In this document: one piece after another, positions 7,378-17,219 of the stretch
How the letters are laid out: each line of letters opens with the position of its first letter
Numbering within the stretch: position 1 is the first letter of the stretch
Assembly (NCBI GenBank): GCA_016180275.1
Contig: JACPBN010000007.1
Coordinates: 1-42,342 of the forward strand
Direction: 5' to 3'
DNA: 42,342 nt
Source of the DNA: Candidatus Woesearchaeota archaeon
Lineage (GTDB): Archaea > Nanobdellota > Nanobdellia > Woesearchaeales > UBA10200
Program-made: the position numbers and the translations under genes
The notes under the pieces: generated by a model
The model's input: the letters and a program-made list of their open reading frames with translations, nothing else
What the model was told of the DNA's origin: nothing
Database searches by the model: none

Positions 7378-9120
7378 TCACTTTAAGCAATTCTTTACAA
7401 ACTCAAGATACAACGGCTCTGGGTTTAATGGCCTAGATAAAAATTCCGGATGAAATTGGCAGCCGATAAAATATTTTAATTTAGGCAGCTCAAGTATCTG
7501 CATGATATTATATTTTGGATGCTTGCCGGAAAATACCATTCCGTTCTTTTCCAGTAATGGGATGAAATCTGGGTTTACTTCATATCTATGACGGAAACGT
7601 TCTCTTATTTTTGTTTTATTTCCGTAGATTGCAAATGCTTTTGTGCCTTTCTTTATCTCAACTTCCCTGCCGCCCAGGCGCATATTGCCGCCAAGGCCTT
7701 CGATCTTTTTCTGCTCAGGAAGAATATCTATCACATGATTCTTGCATGTAGTCTCTACCTCTGTAGTATGCGCATCCTTTAATCCGCAGACATTTCTCGC
7801 AAATTCAATGACTGCCATCTGGAAGCCATAACATAATCCTAAATAAGGCAGATTATTTTCTCTGGCAAACTTAACACAGGCAATCTTGCCATCTACACCG
7901 CGTTTGCCAAAGCCGCCTGGCACAATTATGCCAGAAACATCTTTTAATTCTTCTTTTACTGTTGTTTTTTTGTTTTCAATAGCATCAACATCAATCCATT
8001 TTATTCTAACATCAGCCTTTAGCCTACTGCCTGCATGTTCTAATGCAGCAATTATGCTGGCATAAGAATCCCGCAAACTTGTGTATTTGCCAGTAATGCC
8101 AACTGTAATCTGCTGCTTGTAATCCTTAATACCGGCAATAAATTCTCCCCATCTCTTGAATTCTGCAGCTTCAGCTTTTGGATTAAGCTTCTTCTTATCA
8201 TTCTTGTCAAAATGCAATATCTCTAAAACTTGTTCGTCTATCTTTGCTTCTTTCAACAGCCCAGGAATCAAATATACGCTATCAACATCATGCATGCTTA
8301 CAACTCTGCTCAATGGCACATTAGAAAACATGCTGACTTTCTCTTTTACTTTGTCAGTCACTTTATTTGCTGCTCTCAATGCAATTATGTCTGGCTGTAT
8401 TCCTTGCTCTAATAATCTTTTTATGCCAAGTTGAGCTGCCTTGCTTTTCTGCTCGCCTAAAGATTTTGGCTCAAGAACATAGCTTAATGCGACAAAGCAA
8501 ACATTATACTTGCCTTCTTCATATGCAAGCTCTCTCATGGCTTCAATGTAATGCTGATTCTCAATATCTCCAACTGTGCCGCCAATTTCAATTGCAATCA
8601 CATCTGCCTTTGATGATAATGCAAGATGTCTCAACTGGTTTTTAATCTCTCCTGTAACATGAGGGATAAACTGGACGTCTCTGCCAAGATAGCCGCCTTT
8701 TCTCTCTCGCTCTAAGATTCTTGTAAATATCTGGCCATTTGTTGTGAAATTTGATTTTGTAAGATTTAAGTCAAGAAATCTTTCATATGTTCCAAGGTCC
8801 ATGTCGCATTCCATACCGTCATCCAGCACAAAAACTTCACCATGGCGATATGGGTTTAATGTTCCTGAGTCAATGTTAAGGTAGCCTTCCAGTTTAATTG
8901 GCGCAATCTTCAGGCCTTTCATCTGAAGCAGTTTTGCTAAACTTGCTGAAAATATGCCTTTGCCTAACCCAGACATGACTGTGCCAAAGATAACTATGAA
9001 TTTTGTCTGGCCTAATTTATATCCTTTAGGGATAGGTGTATAGAATTCTGTCTCATCTGTCTTTGTTGCAATTGTCTTTAATAATTCCTGAGTGTCAGGA
9101 TCCATTATAGCAACCTCCAT
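7378..9120 (-). CDS. pyrG: CTP synthase (divergent)
   Basis: 580 aa; GTVMSGLGKG P-loop, HGEVFVLDDGMECDMDLGTYERF, EIGGTVGDIE; C-terminal class I amidotransferase (PGGFGKRGVDGK, GLCYGFQ). Start may be 9105. Confidence 0.92.
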   Translation of the reverse strand: MEVAIMDPDTQELLKTIATKTDETEFYTPIPKGYKLGQTKFIVIFGTVMSGLGKGIFSASLAKLLQMKGLKIAPIKLEGYLNIDSGTLNPYRHGEVFVLDDGMECDMDLGTYERFLDLNLTKSNFTTNGQIFTRILERERKGGYLGRDVQFIPHVTGEIKNQLRHLALSSKADVIAIEIGGTVGDIENQHYIEAMRELAYEEGKYNVCFVALSYVLEPKSLGEQKSKAAQLGIKRLLEQGIQPDIIALRAANKVTDKVKEKVSMFSNVPLSRVVSMHDVDSVYLIPGLLKEAKIDEQVLEILHFDKNDKKKLNPKAEAAEFKRWGEFIAGIKDYKQQITVGITGKYTSLRDSYASIIAALEHAGSRLKADVRIKWIDVDAIENKKTTVKEELKDVSGIIVPGGFGKRGVDGKIACVKFARENNLPYLGLCYGFQMAVIEFARNVCGLKDAHTTEVETTCKNHVIDILPEQKKIEGLGGNMRLGGREVEIKKGTKAFAIYGNKTKIRERFRHRYEVNPDFIPLLEKNGMVFSGKHPKYNIMQILELPKLKYFIGCQFHPEFLSRPLNPEPLYLEFVKNCLK

Positions 9121-9460
9121 ACAAACAAGTTATTTTGCGATTGATGTATGTAAAAGAATTAAGAACCTGTGTTGCTGTTAAATAGCCTAATTTAATACTG
9201 CGCATAGATAAAGAAATAGGCGTTATTATATAAAGTTTGCGGTTTATAGACGAGAAAATGTCATTATGCAAACATTGATATTGTATGTGATGTGGCTTAT
9301 CCACTAAGATCTAGTTTTCAATTCATTAGAATATGCCAAACAGCAATATTTATAAACAAGCTGATTCTCATGCTGCATTAGCAGTGAGGGATTAACTTTT
9401 AGATTATTGCTTTAATCAGCTTATAGTCACAACTCAAGAGATAGGAGATGAGAAATAGAG

Positions 9461-11458
9461 ATGATAAGGTTATTAATTTATATCAGCTTGATTGCATTAT
9501 TGACTGGCTCTTTTATTCCGCTAATATCAGTGAAACATGCCAGAATAGTTAGGAAGTTTTCTTTATTTGCAGCTGTGATTGGCTCAATCGCTATGCTGGC
9601 ATTCTCATCTGCCATATTATATACAGGAAATGCACTAAGGATATTTCTTTTCCAGGTCCATCCGCTTTTTCAGATAGGGTTATTTATTGACAGGCTTGCT
9701 GCATTCTTTATGTTTACAATTGCAATCGTCGGGCTAGCTGTTGCAGTCTATTCATTAAGCTATATTGAGCATTATGAGTATAAGACAAGAAAGAATGTCC
9801 TTACTGGCCTTATGTCTATTTTCATTTTATCAATGGCGCTTGTGATAGCATCTGCAAACATGGCATCATTATTATTTTTCTGGGAGATCATGGCCTTATC
9901 ATCATTTATCTTAGTTTGCCTTGATTATGATAAGAAAGAAACAAGAAAAGCAGCATTATTTTATTTTGCAATGACGCAGCTGAGCACATTGTTCTTAGTC
10001 GCAGCGTTTGCGATAATATATAACATTACTGGCTCGCTGGAGATAACTCAAATGCAATCCCTATCATCAGGCCCGCAAATCACTCCTCTGTTATCAACCA
10101 TCCTATTCTTATGCATTTTCCTTGGCTTTGGGATAAAAGCAGGGATAATCCCATTCCATAAATGGCTTCCTTATGCGCATCCTGCTGCTCCTTCCAATAT
10201 CTCTGCACTTATGTCGGGGTTAATGATCAAGGTTGCAATTTACGGCCTTATAAGATTCATTATGTTTGTGCTTCCGGTAGCAAGCCTTTGGTGGGGAGTG
10301 CTTATATTAGTTGCAGGCACACTCTCTGCAATTTTAGGGGTCATCTATGCATTAAAGGAGCATGATATAAAGACTCTTCTTGCATACCATAGCATAGAAA
10401 ATATTGGGATAATCCTGATGGGATTTGGGCTGTATATAATCTTTTCATTGAATAATCTTACGCAATTGGCAATGCTAAGCCTGGCAAGCAGCTTGTTTCA
10501 CACCCTCAACCATGCATTGTTCAAAAGCATCTTATTCATGGCAGCTGGCTCTGTTGTAAATGCTACAGGAACAAAAAATATCGAGGAGCTTGGAGGCCTA
10601 ATTAAAAAGATGCCAACAACAGCTGTTCTTTTTTTGATAGGAGCCGTGTCAATTTCAGGATTGCCTCCGTTCAATGGATTTGTAAGCGAGCTTATGCTGT
10701 TTCAGGCATTTTTCAATGTGTATCTATTAGGAAGCTATTCTCTTCAGATGCTTCTTGTAGTATGTGTAGCTGTACTAGCCCTTACAAGCGCGCTTGCAGC
10801 TGCCTGCTTTGTAAAGGCATTTGGGATCATATTTCTGGCGCAGCCTCGCTCAAAAAAAGCGGAAGATGCTAAAGAAGCGCCTAGCTCAATGCTTCTTGGG
10901 CCAGGGATATTGGCAGCGTTATGCATCTTGCTTGGGGTGTTTTCATTTCAGATCTTTCAAGCAGTTTCAGGTATGTTTGGGATTCAGTTTTCTATACCAA
11001 ACCTTCTTGTAATTGGGATTCTGCTGATACTTACTTATATGCTTGCTTTGTTCTTTGCAGATTCAGGCAAGAAATCAAAACTAAAAAATATAAGAGAAAG
11101 CGAGACATGGGGATGTGGATATAAATTTCCTTTGAAACATATCCCAACAATACCAACAGAATATACTGCATCTGGATTCTCAGAGCCTATAGTAAATATC
11201 TTCAAAAAGTTCTATCTGCCAAAACGCAATCTTGAAAGGAATTATTATGACCAGGCACAGAGTGTATTCAAGGATGGCTTTGTTGAGATCAGCTTAATAA
11301 AATTTTTTGAAAAATACATGTACATGCCGGTTGCTGCAGGCGTTGATTTCGTCTCAAGAAAAATATCTAGATTGCAAAGCGCAGGCTTAGATGCGTATGT
11401 CTCATATTTATTTATTGCATGCCTTGGAATAATAATCCTGATGAGGTTTATCATATGA
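9461..11458 (+). CDS. HyfB/NuoL-like proton-antiporter subunit of a group-4 hydrogenase-related complex
   Basis: 665 aa; FWEIMALSSF, GFGIKAGIIPFHKWLPYAHPAAPSNISALMSGLMIKVAIYG, ALFKSILFMAAGSV. Confidence 0.9.
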   Translation: MIRLLIYISLIALLTGSFIPLISVKHARIVRKFSLFAAVIGSIAMLAFSSAILYTGNALRIFLFQVHPLFQIGLFIDRLAAFFMFTIAIVGLAVAVYSLSYIEHYEYKTRKNVLTGLMSIFILSMALVIASANMASLLFFWEIMALSSFILVCLDYDKKETRKAALFYFAMTQLSTLFLVAAFAIIYNITGSLEITQMQSLSSGPQITPLLSTILFLCIFLGFGIKAGIIPFHKWLPYAHPAAPSNISALMSGLMIKVAIYGLIRFIMFVLPVASLWWGVLILVAGTLSAILGVIYALKEHDIKTLLAYHSIENIGIILMGFGLYIIFSLNNLTQLAMLSLASSLFHTLNHALFKSILFMAAGSVVNATGTKNIEELGGLIKKMPTTAVLFLIGAVSISGLPPFNGFVSELMLFQAFFNVYLLGSYSLQMLLVVCVAVLALTSALAAACFVKAFGIIFLAQPRSKKAEDAKEAPSSMLLGPGILAALCILLGVFSFQIFQAVSGMFGIQFSIPNLLVIGILLILTYMLALFFADSGKKSKLKNIRESETWGCGYKFPLKHIPTIPTEYTASGFSEPIVNIFKKFYLPKRNLERNYYDQAQSVFKDGFVEISLIKFFEKYMYMPVAAGVDFVSRKISRLQSAGLDAYVSYLFIACLGIIILMRFII

Positions 11459-12564
11459 CTGCCATACTACAAAATTTTATGCAGGGTTCAGTTCAGAAAT
11501 TTCTGCGAGAATCATTGCCCATATTAGCTATGATAGGTTATGCTGCTTTGAATACCTTCTTTGTGATCCTTATCTCCCCATTTTTTATGGGAGTTATAAA
11601 AAAAGCTAAGGCTTTATGCCAAAGAAGAAAAGGCCAGCCTGTTCTTCAGCAATATTATAATTTGCTTAAGCTTTTTAAGAAAGAAACTGTTGTCTCGCAT
11701 AATTCTTCATGGATAATGCTAAAAGCGCCTTATATAAACATAGCTGTTATCATAGTTGCATCATTGTTTGTCCCTGTCTTGTTTTCATACAATAATACTT
11801 TTTCATTTTATGCTGATCATACTACTGATAATAATACATCAAACTATACTAACCCTAATAATGCATCAAATTCTCCAATCTTCGGAAACATACTTTTATT
11901 TTTATACTTGCTTGCATTGGGAAAATTCTTCATGGCGCTTTCTGGATTAGATGCAGGCAGCGCTTTTGGTGGTATGGGGAGCTCAAGAGAGATGTCATTA
12001 TCTGCCATACTTGAGCCAATAACATTCTTGATCCTGCTGGCATTTGCATTTGTATTTAAGACTACCAATTTCTTTGAGATATTTACACTGACATCCACAA
12101 CAGGCATAGTGTTGGCAAACCCTGCGCTTATACTATTAGCAGCGTCATTGTTTGTAGTGCTCATAGCGGAAACTGCGAGAGTGCCAGTTGATAATCCTGA
12201 AACGCATCTTGAGCTAACGATGATACATGAAGCCATGATTCTTGAGCAGTCTGGAAAGAATCTTGCGCTTATGGAAGCTTCACATGCGATAAAGCAGACG
12301 CTTTTTATGGCAGTATTCATCAATATATTTGTTCCGTTTGGATATATAGGGAATACTGGAAATATAGGAAATTCTGCAGCAATAACTTTTGTCAGCATCA
12401 TGATTGCAATGCTTTGGTTTTCTCTAAAAGGCACAATATTAGCTGTGGCAATAGCATTGTTTGAATCATCAACAGCAAAACTAAGGCTGTTTAAGGTGCC
12501 AGAGCTGTTTATGATCTCATTCTTCCTTGCATTCCTTACGATCATAATTGAGGTGTTCAGATGA
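11455..12564 (+). CDS. HyfC/NuoH-like membrane subunit
   Basis: QRRKGQPVLQQYYNLLKLFKKE and AETARVPVDNPETHLELTMIHEAMILE; ATGA overlap with upstream stop suggests start at 11455 rather than 11419. Confidence 0.88.
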   Translation: MTAILQNFMQGSVQKFLRESLPILAMIGYAALNTFFVILISPFFMGVIKKAKALCQRRKGQPVLQQYYNLLKLFKKETVVSHNSSWIMLKAPYINIAVIIVASLFVPVLFSYNNTFSFYADHTTDNNTSNYTNPNNASNSPIFGNILLFLYLLALGKFFMALSGLDAGSAFGGMGSSREMSLSAILEPITFLILLAFAFVFKTTNFFEIFTLTSTTGIVLANPALILLAASLFVVLIAETARVPVDNPETHLELTMIHEAMILEQSGKNLALMEASHAIKQTLFMAVFINIFVPFGYIGNTGNIGNSAAITFVSIMIAMLWFSLKGTILAVAIALFESSTAKLRLFKVPELFMISFFLAFLTIIIEVFR

Positions 12565-13397
12565 TGCTAACTGCAATATTATCAGGACTATCAGAGACAC
12601 CTGAATTCTCTTCCTTTTCCTCATCTATTTCTTCACTCCCGTCTGCACTTTCTTCTTCACTTTCTTATCCTTTAGAGCAGGTAGAAAAAGTGCTGCCAGC
12701 AGACATCCAGATCTCAGTTGACATAATCAAGATATTTTTGGTATTGATAATTTTAACTGCAGCATTTATCACTGTAAGAAGAGACCTTATCTCAATGATT
12801 AATATCTATAGTATCCAGTCTTTTCTCATAGTAATTGTCTCCCTGGCAATTTATTATTCAGAAAAACACCCAACATTAATCTATATTGCGCTCATAACTC
12901 TTGTAAGCAAAGTTATTGCGGTGCCTTTTATAATAAAAAGAGTCTCAAAAGACCTGAAGATAAAGCGCGATGTTGAATTCCATTATCTTACACCTACAAG
13001 CACTATATTTGTGAGCATATTGATCCTATTCTTCATGTATGGGGCATTTTCTGATCTTGGGCTTGAGCCTGTGCATCCATTAAGCAGGATCTTTACACTA
13101 GCTGCGACTTTGTCAATCTCCCTTGTGTTTATGGGAATGATCATAATATTTACAAGAAAACAGACAATCACAGATGTAATAGGCTATCTTACAATGGAAA
13201 ACGGAGTAGTATTGTTCAGCCTTTTTGTTGCAGAGCTGCCGATGGTTATAGAAGTCATGATATTGCTTGATCTTGTCATGCTTATACTATTGCTTGTGTT
13301 GCTTGGGTTTGGAATAGATTCAAGCATTGAAGAGTTCCATGCTAAGCTTGATCCATTCAGAAAACTGCTTGGAAAAGAAGGAGAGGAACAAGAATGA
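12561..13397 (+). CDS. HyfE-like membrane subunit with Ser-rich N-terminus
   Basis: Hydrophobic protein in HyfE position; overlaps upstream gene by ATGATG. Confidence 0.75.
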   Translation: MMLTAILSGLSETPEFSSFSSSISSLPSALSSSLSYPLEQVEKVLPADIQISVDIIKIFLVLIILTAAFITVRRDLISMINIYSIQSFLIVIVSLAIYYSEKHPTLIYIALITLVSKVIAVPFIIKRVSKDLKIKRDVEFHYLTPTSTIFVSILILFFMYGAFSDLGLEPVHPLSRIFTLAATLSISLVFMGMIIIFTRKQTITDVIGYLTMENGVVLFSLFVAELPMVIEVMILLDLVMLILLLVLLGFGIDSSIEEFHAKLDPFRKLLGKEGEEQE

Positions 13398-13507
13398 GCA
13401 TTGGGGAAATAATATTATTGAAACTAATAATGAAAACTAAGAAAAACAGCAGGAATAGGAATAATGATTGGCCATGTATTTGGATTAATGGAGTTGAATT
13501 AGGATGA
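13394..13507 (+). CDS. 37-aa ORF bridging hyfE-like and hyfF-like genes (MSIGEIILLKLIMKTKKNSRNRNNDWPCIWINGVELG)
   Basis: ATGA overlap at 13394-13397 and stop overlapping the next ATG at 13504; not in the supplied ORF track. Confidence 0.35.
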   Translation: MSIGEIILLKLIMKTKKNSRNRNNDWPCIWINGVELG

Positions 13508-15015
13508 TGCTTTTAATTTATGTGCTAATAGGGCTAGCTGCACTGGCATTCATTATAATGTCGCGATCGTATAAGCTTATGAACTTCTTTTCACTCTTGC
13601 ATTCAGGCTCTTATATGGTGCTTGGATTGTATATCTTATCATTCAAGCAGCTGCCGATATATTACACCTCAAAAAATTATTTTTTCATGGATAATTTTGG
13701 TTTGTATCAGGCAACCATCGCTTCTTTAATATTTTTTCTCGCATCGCTTTATCTGGATGGATATATTTGGAGCCTTATCAGGCTGAAAGAGCTTAACCCG
13801 AAAAATATCAAGCTGTTTTATGCAGCAATGAATCTTTTATTGATAGCTACCATATTAGCATTCTTTTCAAATAATCTTGCCGTGTTCTGGATAGCTTTGG
13901 AATCAACCACTTTATTTGCTGCAGTGCTTATAGTAATACTTAATGCAAAGGAGAATATTGAAGCTGCGCTTAATTACCTGTTTGTAGCTTCCCCTGCAAT
14001 GCTGTTCTCATTCATTGGGCTAATATTATTATATTCAGCTACCCAAGCTTCATTAAAAGGCACACTTGACTGGAATGTGTTAATAGAGAGCACAAAGAAT
14101 ACTGCAGCATCATCTTTATCTTCTTTACCAGGTCCATCATCGGCATATCTATTATCGCCAAAACTGCTTTCTGCTGCATTTATATTTATTTTCATCGGAT
14201 TTGCATCAAAATCTGGGATTGTCCCATTCCATGCATGGCTCCCAAGCGCATATGCAAAAGCGCCTTCTCCAGTGAGCGTTGTGCTGTCGGCAGTTGTAAG
14301 CAGCATAAGCATTTATGGCATCATAAGGGTATTTTCCCTTTTAGTGCATAGCCCTGCAGTTAATTCAATCTCATGGTTTCTTATCGTATTTGGGGTTATC
14401 ACCATTGCAGTAGCAAGCTTTAACATGGTCAGAAAAACAAATGTAAAAAGAATCATTGCATTCTCAAGCATTGAGCATATGGGGATAATATTAGTAGGCA
14501 TAGGGATTGCCACAAGAGCTTCTATCTACTGGACAATTTTTTATATGCTTGTCCATTCTCTCATCAAGGCGCTTTTATTCTTTTCAGCAGGCGTAATCAA
14601 CAGCCAGTATGGAAGCAATGACATAAACTCTATAAAAGACCTTATAAAGCTGCAGCCATTGGCATCATTAGGATTAATCATCGGAAGCATTGCAATTATA
14701 GGCATGCCGCCATTTGCGCTTTTCCTGCCTAAACTGATGATCTTTATTGAAGCAAGCAAGTTCTCTCTGGGATTATTTTTTATAATAATTATGCTGGTGC
14801 TTGTTGCCATCTGCGCATTTGGCATGTTCATGACACAATTATTTTCATCTGTGTCTGAAAGCAATGCCCAGGAAAAGATAGAGAGATACATAATGCCTGT
14901 AGAGATGAAGCTGCCCATCATCATCCTGGTAGTATTAATCTTAGTCCTTGGATTAGTTATTCCGCAGGAAATTCAGCAAGTATTGAATAATATAGTCGGT
15001 GAGCTTGGATTATGA
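13504..15015 (+). CDS. HyfF/NuoN-like proton-antiporter subunit
   Basis: 503 aa; FWIALESTTLFAAVL, GFASKSGIVPFHAWLPSAYAKAPSPVSVVLSAVVSSISIYG, LIKALLFFSAG. Confidence 0.88.
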   Translation: MMLLIYVLIGLAALAFIIMSRSYKLMNFFSLLHSGSYMVLGLYILSFKQLPIYYTSKNYFFMDNFGLYQATIASLIFFLASLYLDGYIWSLIRLKELNPKNIKLFYAAMNLLLIATILAFFSNNLAVFWIALESTTLFAAVLIVILNAKENIEAALNYLFVASPAMLFSFIGLILLYSATQASLKGTLDWNVLIESTKNTAASSLSSLPGPSSAYLLSPKLLSAAFIFIFIGFASKSGIVPFHAWLPSAYAKAPSPVSVVLSAVVSSISIYGIIRVFSLLVHSPAVNSISWFLIVFGVITIAVASFNMVRKTNVKRIIAFSSIEHMGIILVGIGIATRASIYWTIFYMLVHSLIKALLFFSAGVINSQYGSNDINSIKDLIKLQPLASLGLIIGSIAIIGMPPFALFLPKLMIFIEASKFSLGLFFIIIMLVLVAICAFGMFMTQLFSSVSESNAQEKIERYIMPVEMKLPIIILVVLILVLGLVIPQEIQQVLNNIVGELGL

Positions 15016-15082
15016 ATGACATAATTTGAAATTAGATAAAAAATTTATATAAAATTTAAACTATATTATAAAATGGTATAAA

Positions 15083-16690
15083 ATGAATGCATTCACGCAT
15101 AAACTGGAAGAGATATTTGGAAATAAAGTAACTGTGCTTGAAATGTCTGGGGGCTGCAATAATGAGGTATTCATAAGAGTAAAAGAAGATGATGTTGAGA
15201 AAGCAGCATCAATGCTCTCAAAAGCAGACTTTGTCTTAATTGCAATGTTCTGCGAAGAAGGATTTCAGAATAAAGGGAAGTTCAGCATATTCTATGTTTT
15301 TGAAAAAAAGAGCTACAACAAAATTTTGGTTTTAGTTCGTGACATAAGCTCAAATAATATTAGCTCAGTTACGGGTATATTTCCAGCAGCATTCTGGTAT
15401 GAAAGGGAGATAATGGATGGATTTGGAATAAACTTTAATGGCAATCCTGACAAAAGAAGATTGTTTTTGCATGAGTGGTACCAGAATGAGTTTCATCCAT
15501 TGCTTAAGTCATTTAAAAACAGAAAGATTGAGAATATCGGGCCTAGAAAAATTGAGTTCAAGAAAGAAATGGAAGAAAACACAGGCAATGATTATGAATT
15601 TAAAGAGATGAAAGGTGATGGTGTTTATCAAATTCCTGTAGGGCCAATACACGCAGGCATAATAGAGCCAGGGCATTTTAGGTTCAGCGTTATTGGTGAA
15701 GTGATATACAATCTTGAGATAAGGATGTTCTACAAACATAGGGGAATAGAAAAATTTGCAGAAGAGAAGAAAGCTGAAGATGCTATTGCGATTGCAGAAT
15801 CAATAAGCGGAGATGAAAGTGTTGCAAACAGCACAGCATTCTGCACTGCTGTTGAAAAGATATATATGGCTGATGTGCCAAAAAGAGCTCTTCACTTAAG
15901 GACAATACTTTTGGAGCTGGAAAGGATCTATTCGCACTTGGGAGACTTAGCAGGCATGATAATTGATGTTGGATTTCCTGCAGGAGCAAGCCAGTTTTTT
16001 ATATTAAGGGAGGAAATATTAAGGATGAACAACAAGCTCACTGGCTCGCGTTTTATGAAAAATATATTAACTATAGGCGGCCTGAAAAAAGAAGTGAAAA
16101 ATGATGCTCTTATACGGGCTAATCATTATTTTAACAAATTTCTTGGTGAGTTCCATAAGGCAGTCAAAGTTGTCCATACAACTGCATCTGTAATCGACAG
16201 GCTTGAGACAACAGGCATAATAAGAAAAGACCTGATAAAATGCTTGAACATAACTGGGCCAGCAGCAAGAGGTTCAGGAGCAGCAATAGACACAAGAATT
16301 GATCACCCTTATGGGATTTATGGAAAGATAATGCAAGCTCCTAAAATAAGGTATGCTGGAGATGTACTATCAAGATTTGAAGTCAAGACAGAGGAGACGA
16401 TTGAATCTGTCAAAATGATACAGAATCTGATCAACACAGTTCCAGAAGGGAATGTAAATGCAGAGTATACTCCTAAAGACGGGTTTGGGTTGTGCATTCT
16501 TGAAGCGCCGAGAGGACAGAGCATACATTGGGTGGATATAAAAGACGGTAAAATTTATAGATATAAGATAAGAACAGCATCTTTCTGCAATTGGCAGGCA
16601 ATAGAGCATGCAGTATTAGGAAATATTGTGCCTGATTTTCCGCTTATCAATAAAAGCCTGAATCTGTCATATGCAGGGACTGATTTGTAA
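15083..16690 (+). CDS. HyfG-like (fused NuoC-NuoD) large subunit lacking NiFe-ligand cysteines
   Basis: 535 aa; IPVGPIHAGIIEPGHFRF, KHRGIEKFAE, ANSTAFCTAVE, NWQAIEHAVLGNIVPDFPLINKSLNLSYAGTDL. Confidence 0.88.
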   Translation: MNAFTHKLEEIFGNKVTVLEMSGGCNNEVFIRVKEDDVEKAASMLSKADFVLIAMFCEEGFQNKGKFSIFYVFEKKSYNKILVLVRDISSNNISSVTGIFPAAFWYEREIMDGFGINFNGNPDKRRLFLHEWYQNEFHPLLKSFKNRKIENIGPRKIEFKKEMEENTGNDYEFKEMKGDGVYQIPVGPIHAGIIEPGHFRFSVIGEVIYNLEIRMFYKHRGIEKFAEEKKAEDAIAIAESISGDESVANSTAFCTAVEKIYMADVPKRALHLRTILLELERIYSHLGDLAGMIIDVGFPAGASQFFILREEILRMNNKLTGSRFMKNILTIGGLKKEVKNDALIRANHYFNKFLGEFHKAVKVVHTTASVIDRLETTGIIRKDLIKCLNITGPAARGSGAAIDTRIDHPYGIYGKIMQAPKIRYAGDVLSRFEVKTEETIESVKMIQNLINTVPEGNVNAEYTPKDGFGLCILEAPRGQSIHWVDIKDGKIYRYKIRTASFCNWQAIEHAVLGNIVPDFPLINKSLNLSYAGTDL

Positions 16691-16698
16691 GAGAATAT

Positions 16699-16833
16699 TT
16701 GAAAGTAATCAACAGCAAGATATTAAAATGGGAAGTTGATAAGGATATGATTAAGCTTAAGGGTAAGCTAGAGATAGGCGATGGGATAAATAAAATAATT
16801 GCAAAACTTGCGGAGGTTAATGAACTAAAATGA
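16699..16833 (+). CDS. 44-aa ORF (LKVINSKILKWEVDKDMIKLKGKLEIGDGINKIIAKLAEVNELK), TTG start
   Basis: Stop TGA at 16831-16833 overlaps the DUF1016 ATG at 16830; not in the supplied track. Confidence 0.3.
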   Translation: MKVINSKILKWEVDKDMIKLKGKLEIGDGINKIIAKLAEVNELK

Positions 16834-17201
16834 AAAAAATGACACTATCAGAAACAAGCATATTCCAGCACATCAAACAACTCATAACTAATGCAAGAAA
16901 TAATGTCGCAATTGCAATAAATTCAGAATTATCCTTATTATACTGGCAGATTGGAAAGAAGATAAAAACAGATATCTTGAAAGACAAAAGGGCAGAATAT
17001 GGAGAGAAAATAATAGAGGATTTGTCCAAGAGATTGACTTTTGAATATGGCAGAGGATGGAGTGAAAAACAGCTGAGGCATTGTCTCCGCACTGCGGAGA
17101 CTTTTCCGGATGAAGAGATTTTCTCTGCGCTGCGGAGAGAATTGACTTGGACTCATATTAAAGCATTAATGTATATTGACGATCCGTTAAAAGAAGATTA
17201 A
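16830..17201 (+). CDS. DUF1016/YhcG N-terminal domain protein (short)
   Basis: 123 aa; LLYWQIGKKI, YGEKIIEDLSKRLTFEYGRGWSEKQLRHCLRTAETFPDEEIFSALRRELTWTHIKALM; ends without the PD-(D/E)XK nuclease region. Confidence 0.8.
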   Translation: MKKMTLSETSIFQHIKQLITNARNNVAIAINSELSLLYWQIGKKIKTDILKDKRAEYGEKIIEDLSKRLTFEYGRGWSEKQLRHCLRTAETFPDEEIFSALRRELTWTHIKALMYIDDPLKED

Positions 17202-17219
17202 AATAAAGAAGGGACCAAA

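Noticed and set aside
11844-12545. 233-aa minus-strand ORF inside the HyfC-like gene
   Set aside because: Antisense of a well-supported membrane subunit; composition is that of reverse-complemented hydrophobic codons.
17080-17145. CTCCGCACTGCGGAG and TCTCTGCGCTGCGGAGAGA inverted repeats within the DUF1016 ORF
   Set aside because: They fall in the conserved coding motif RTAETFPDEEIFSALRREL, so protein coding explains them adequately.
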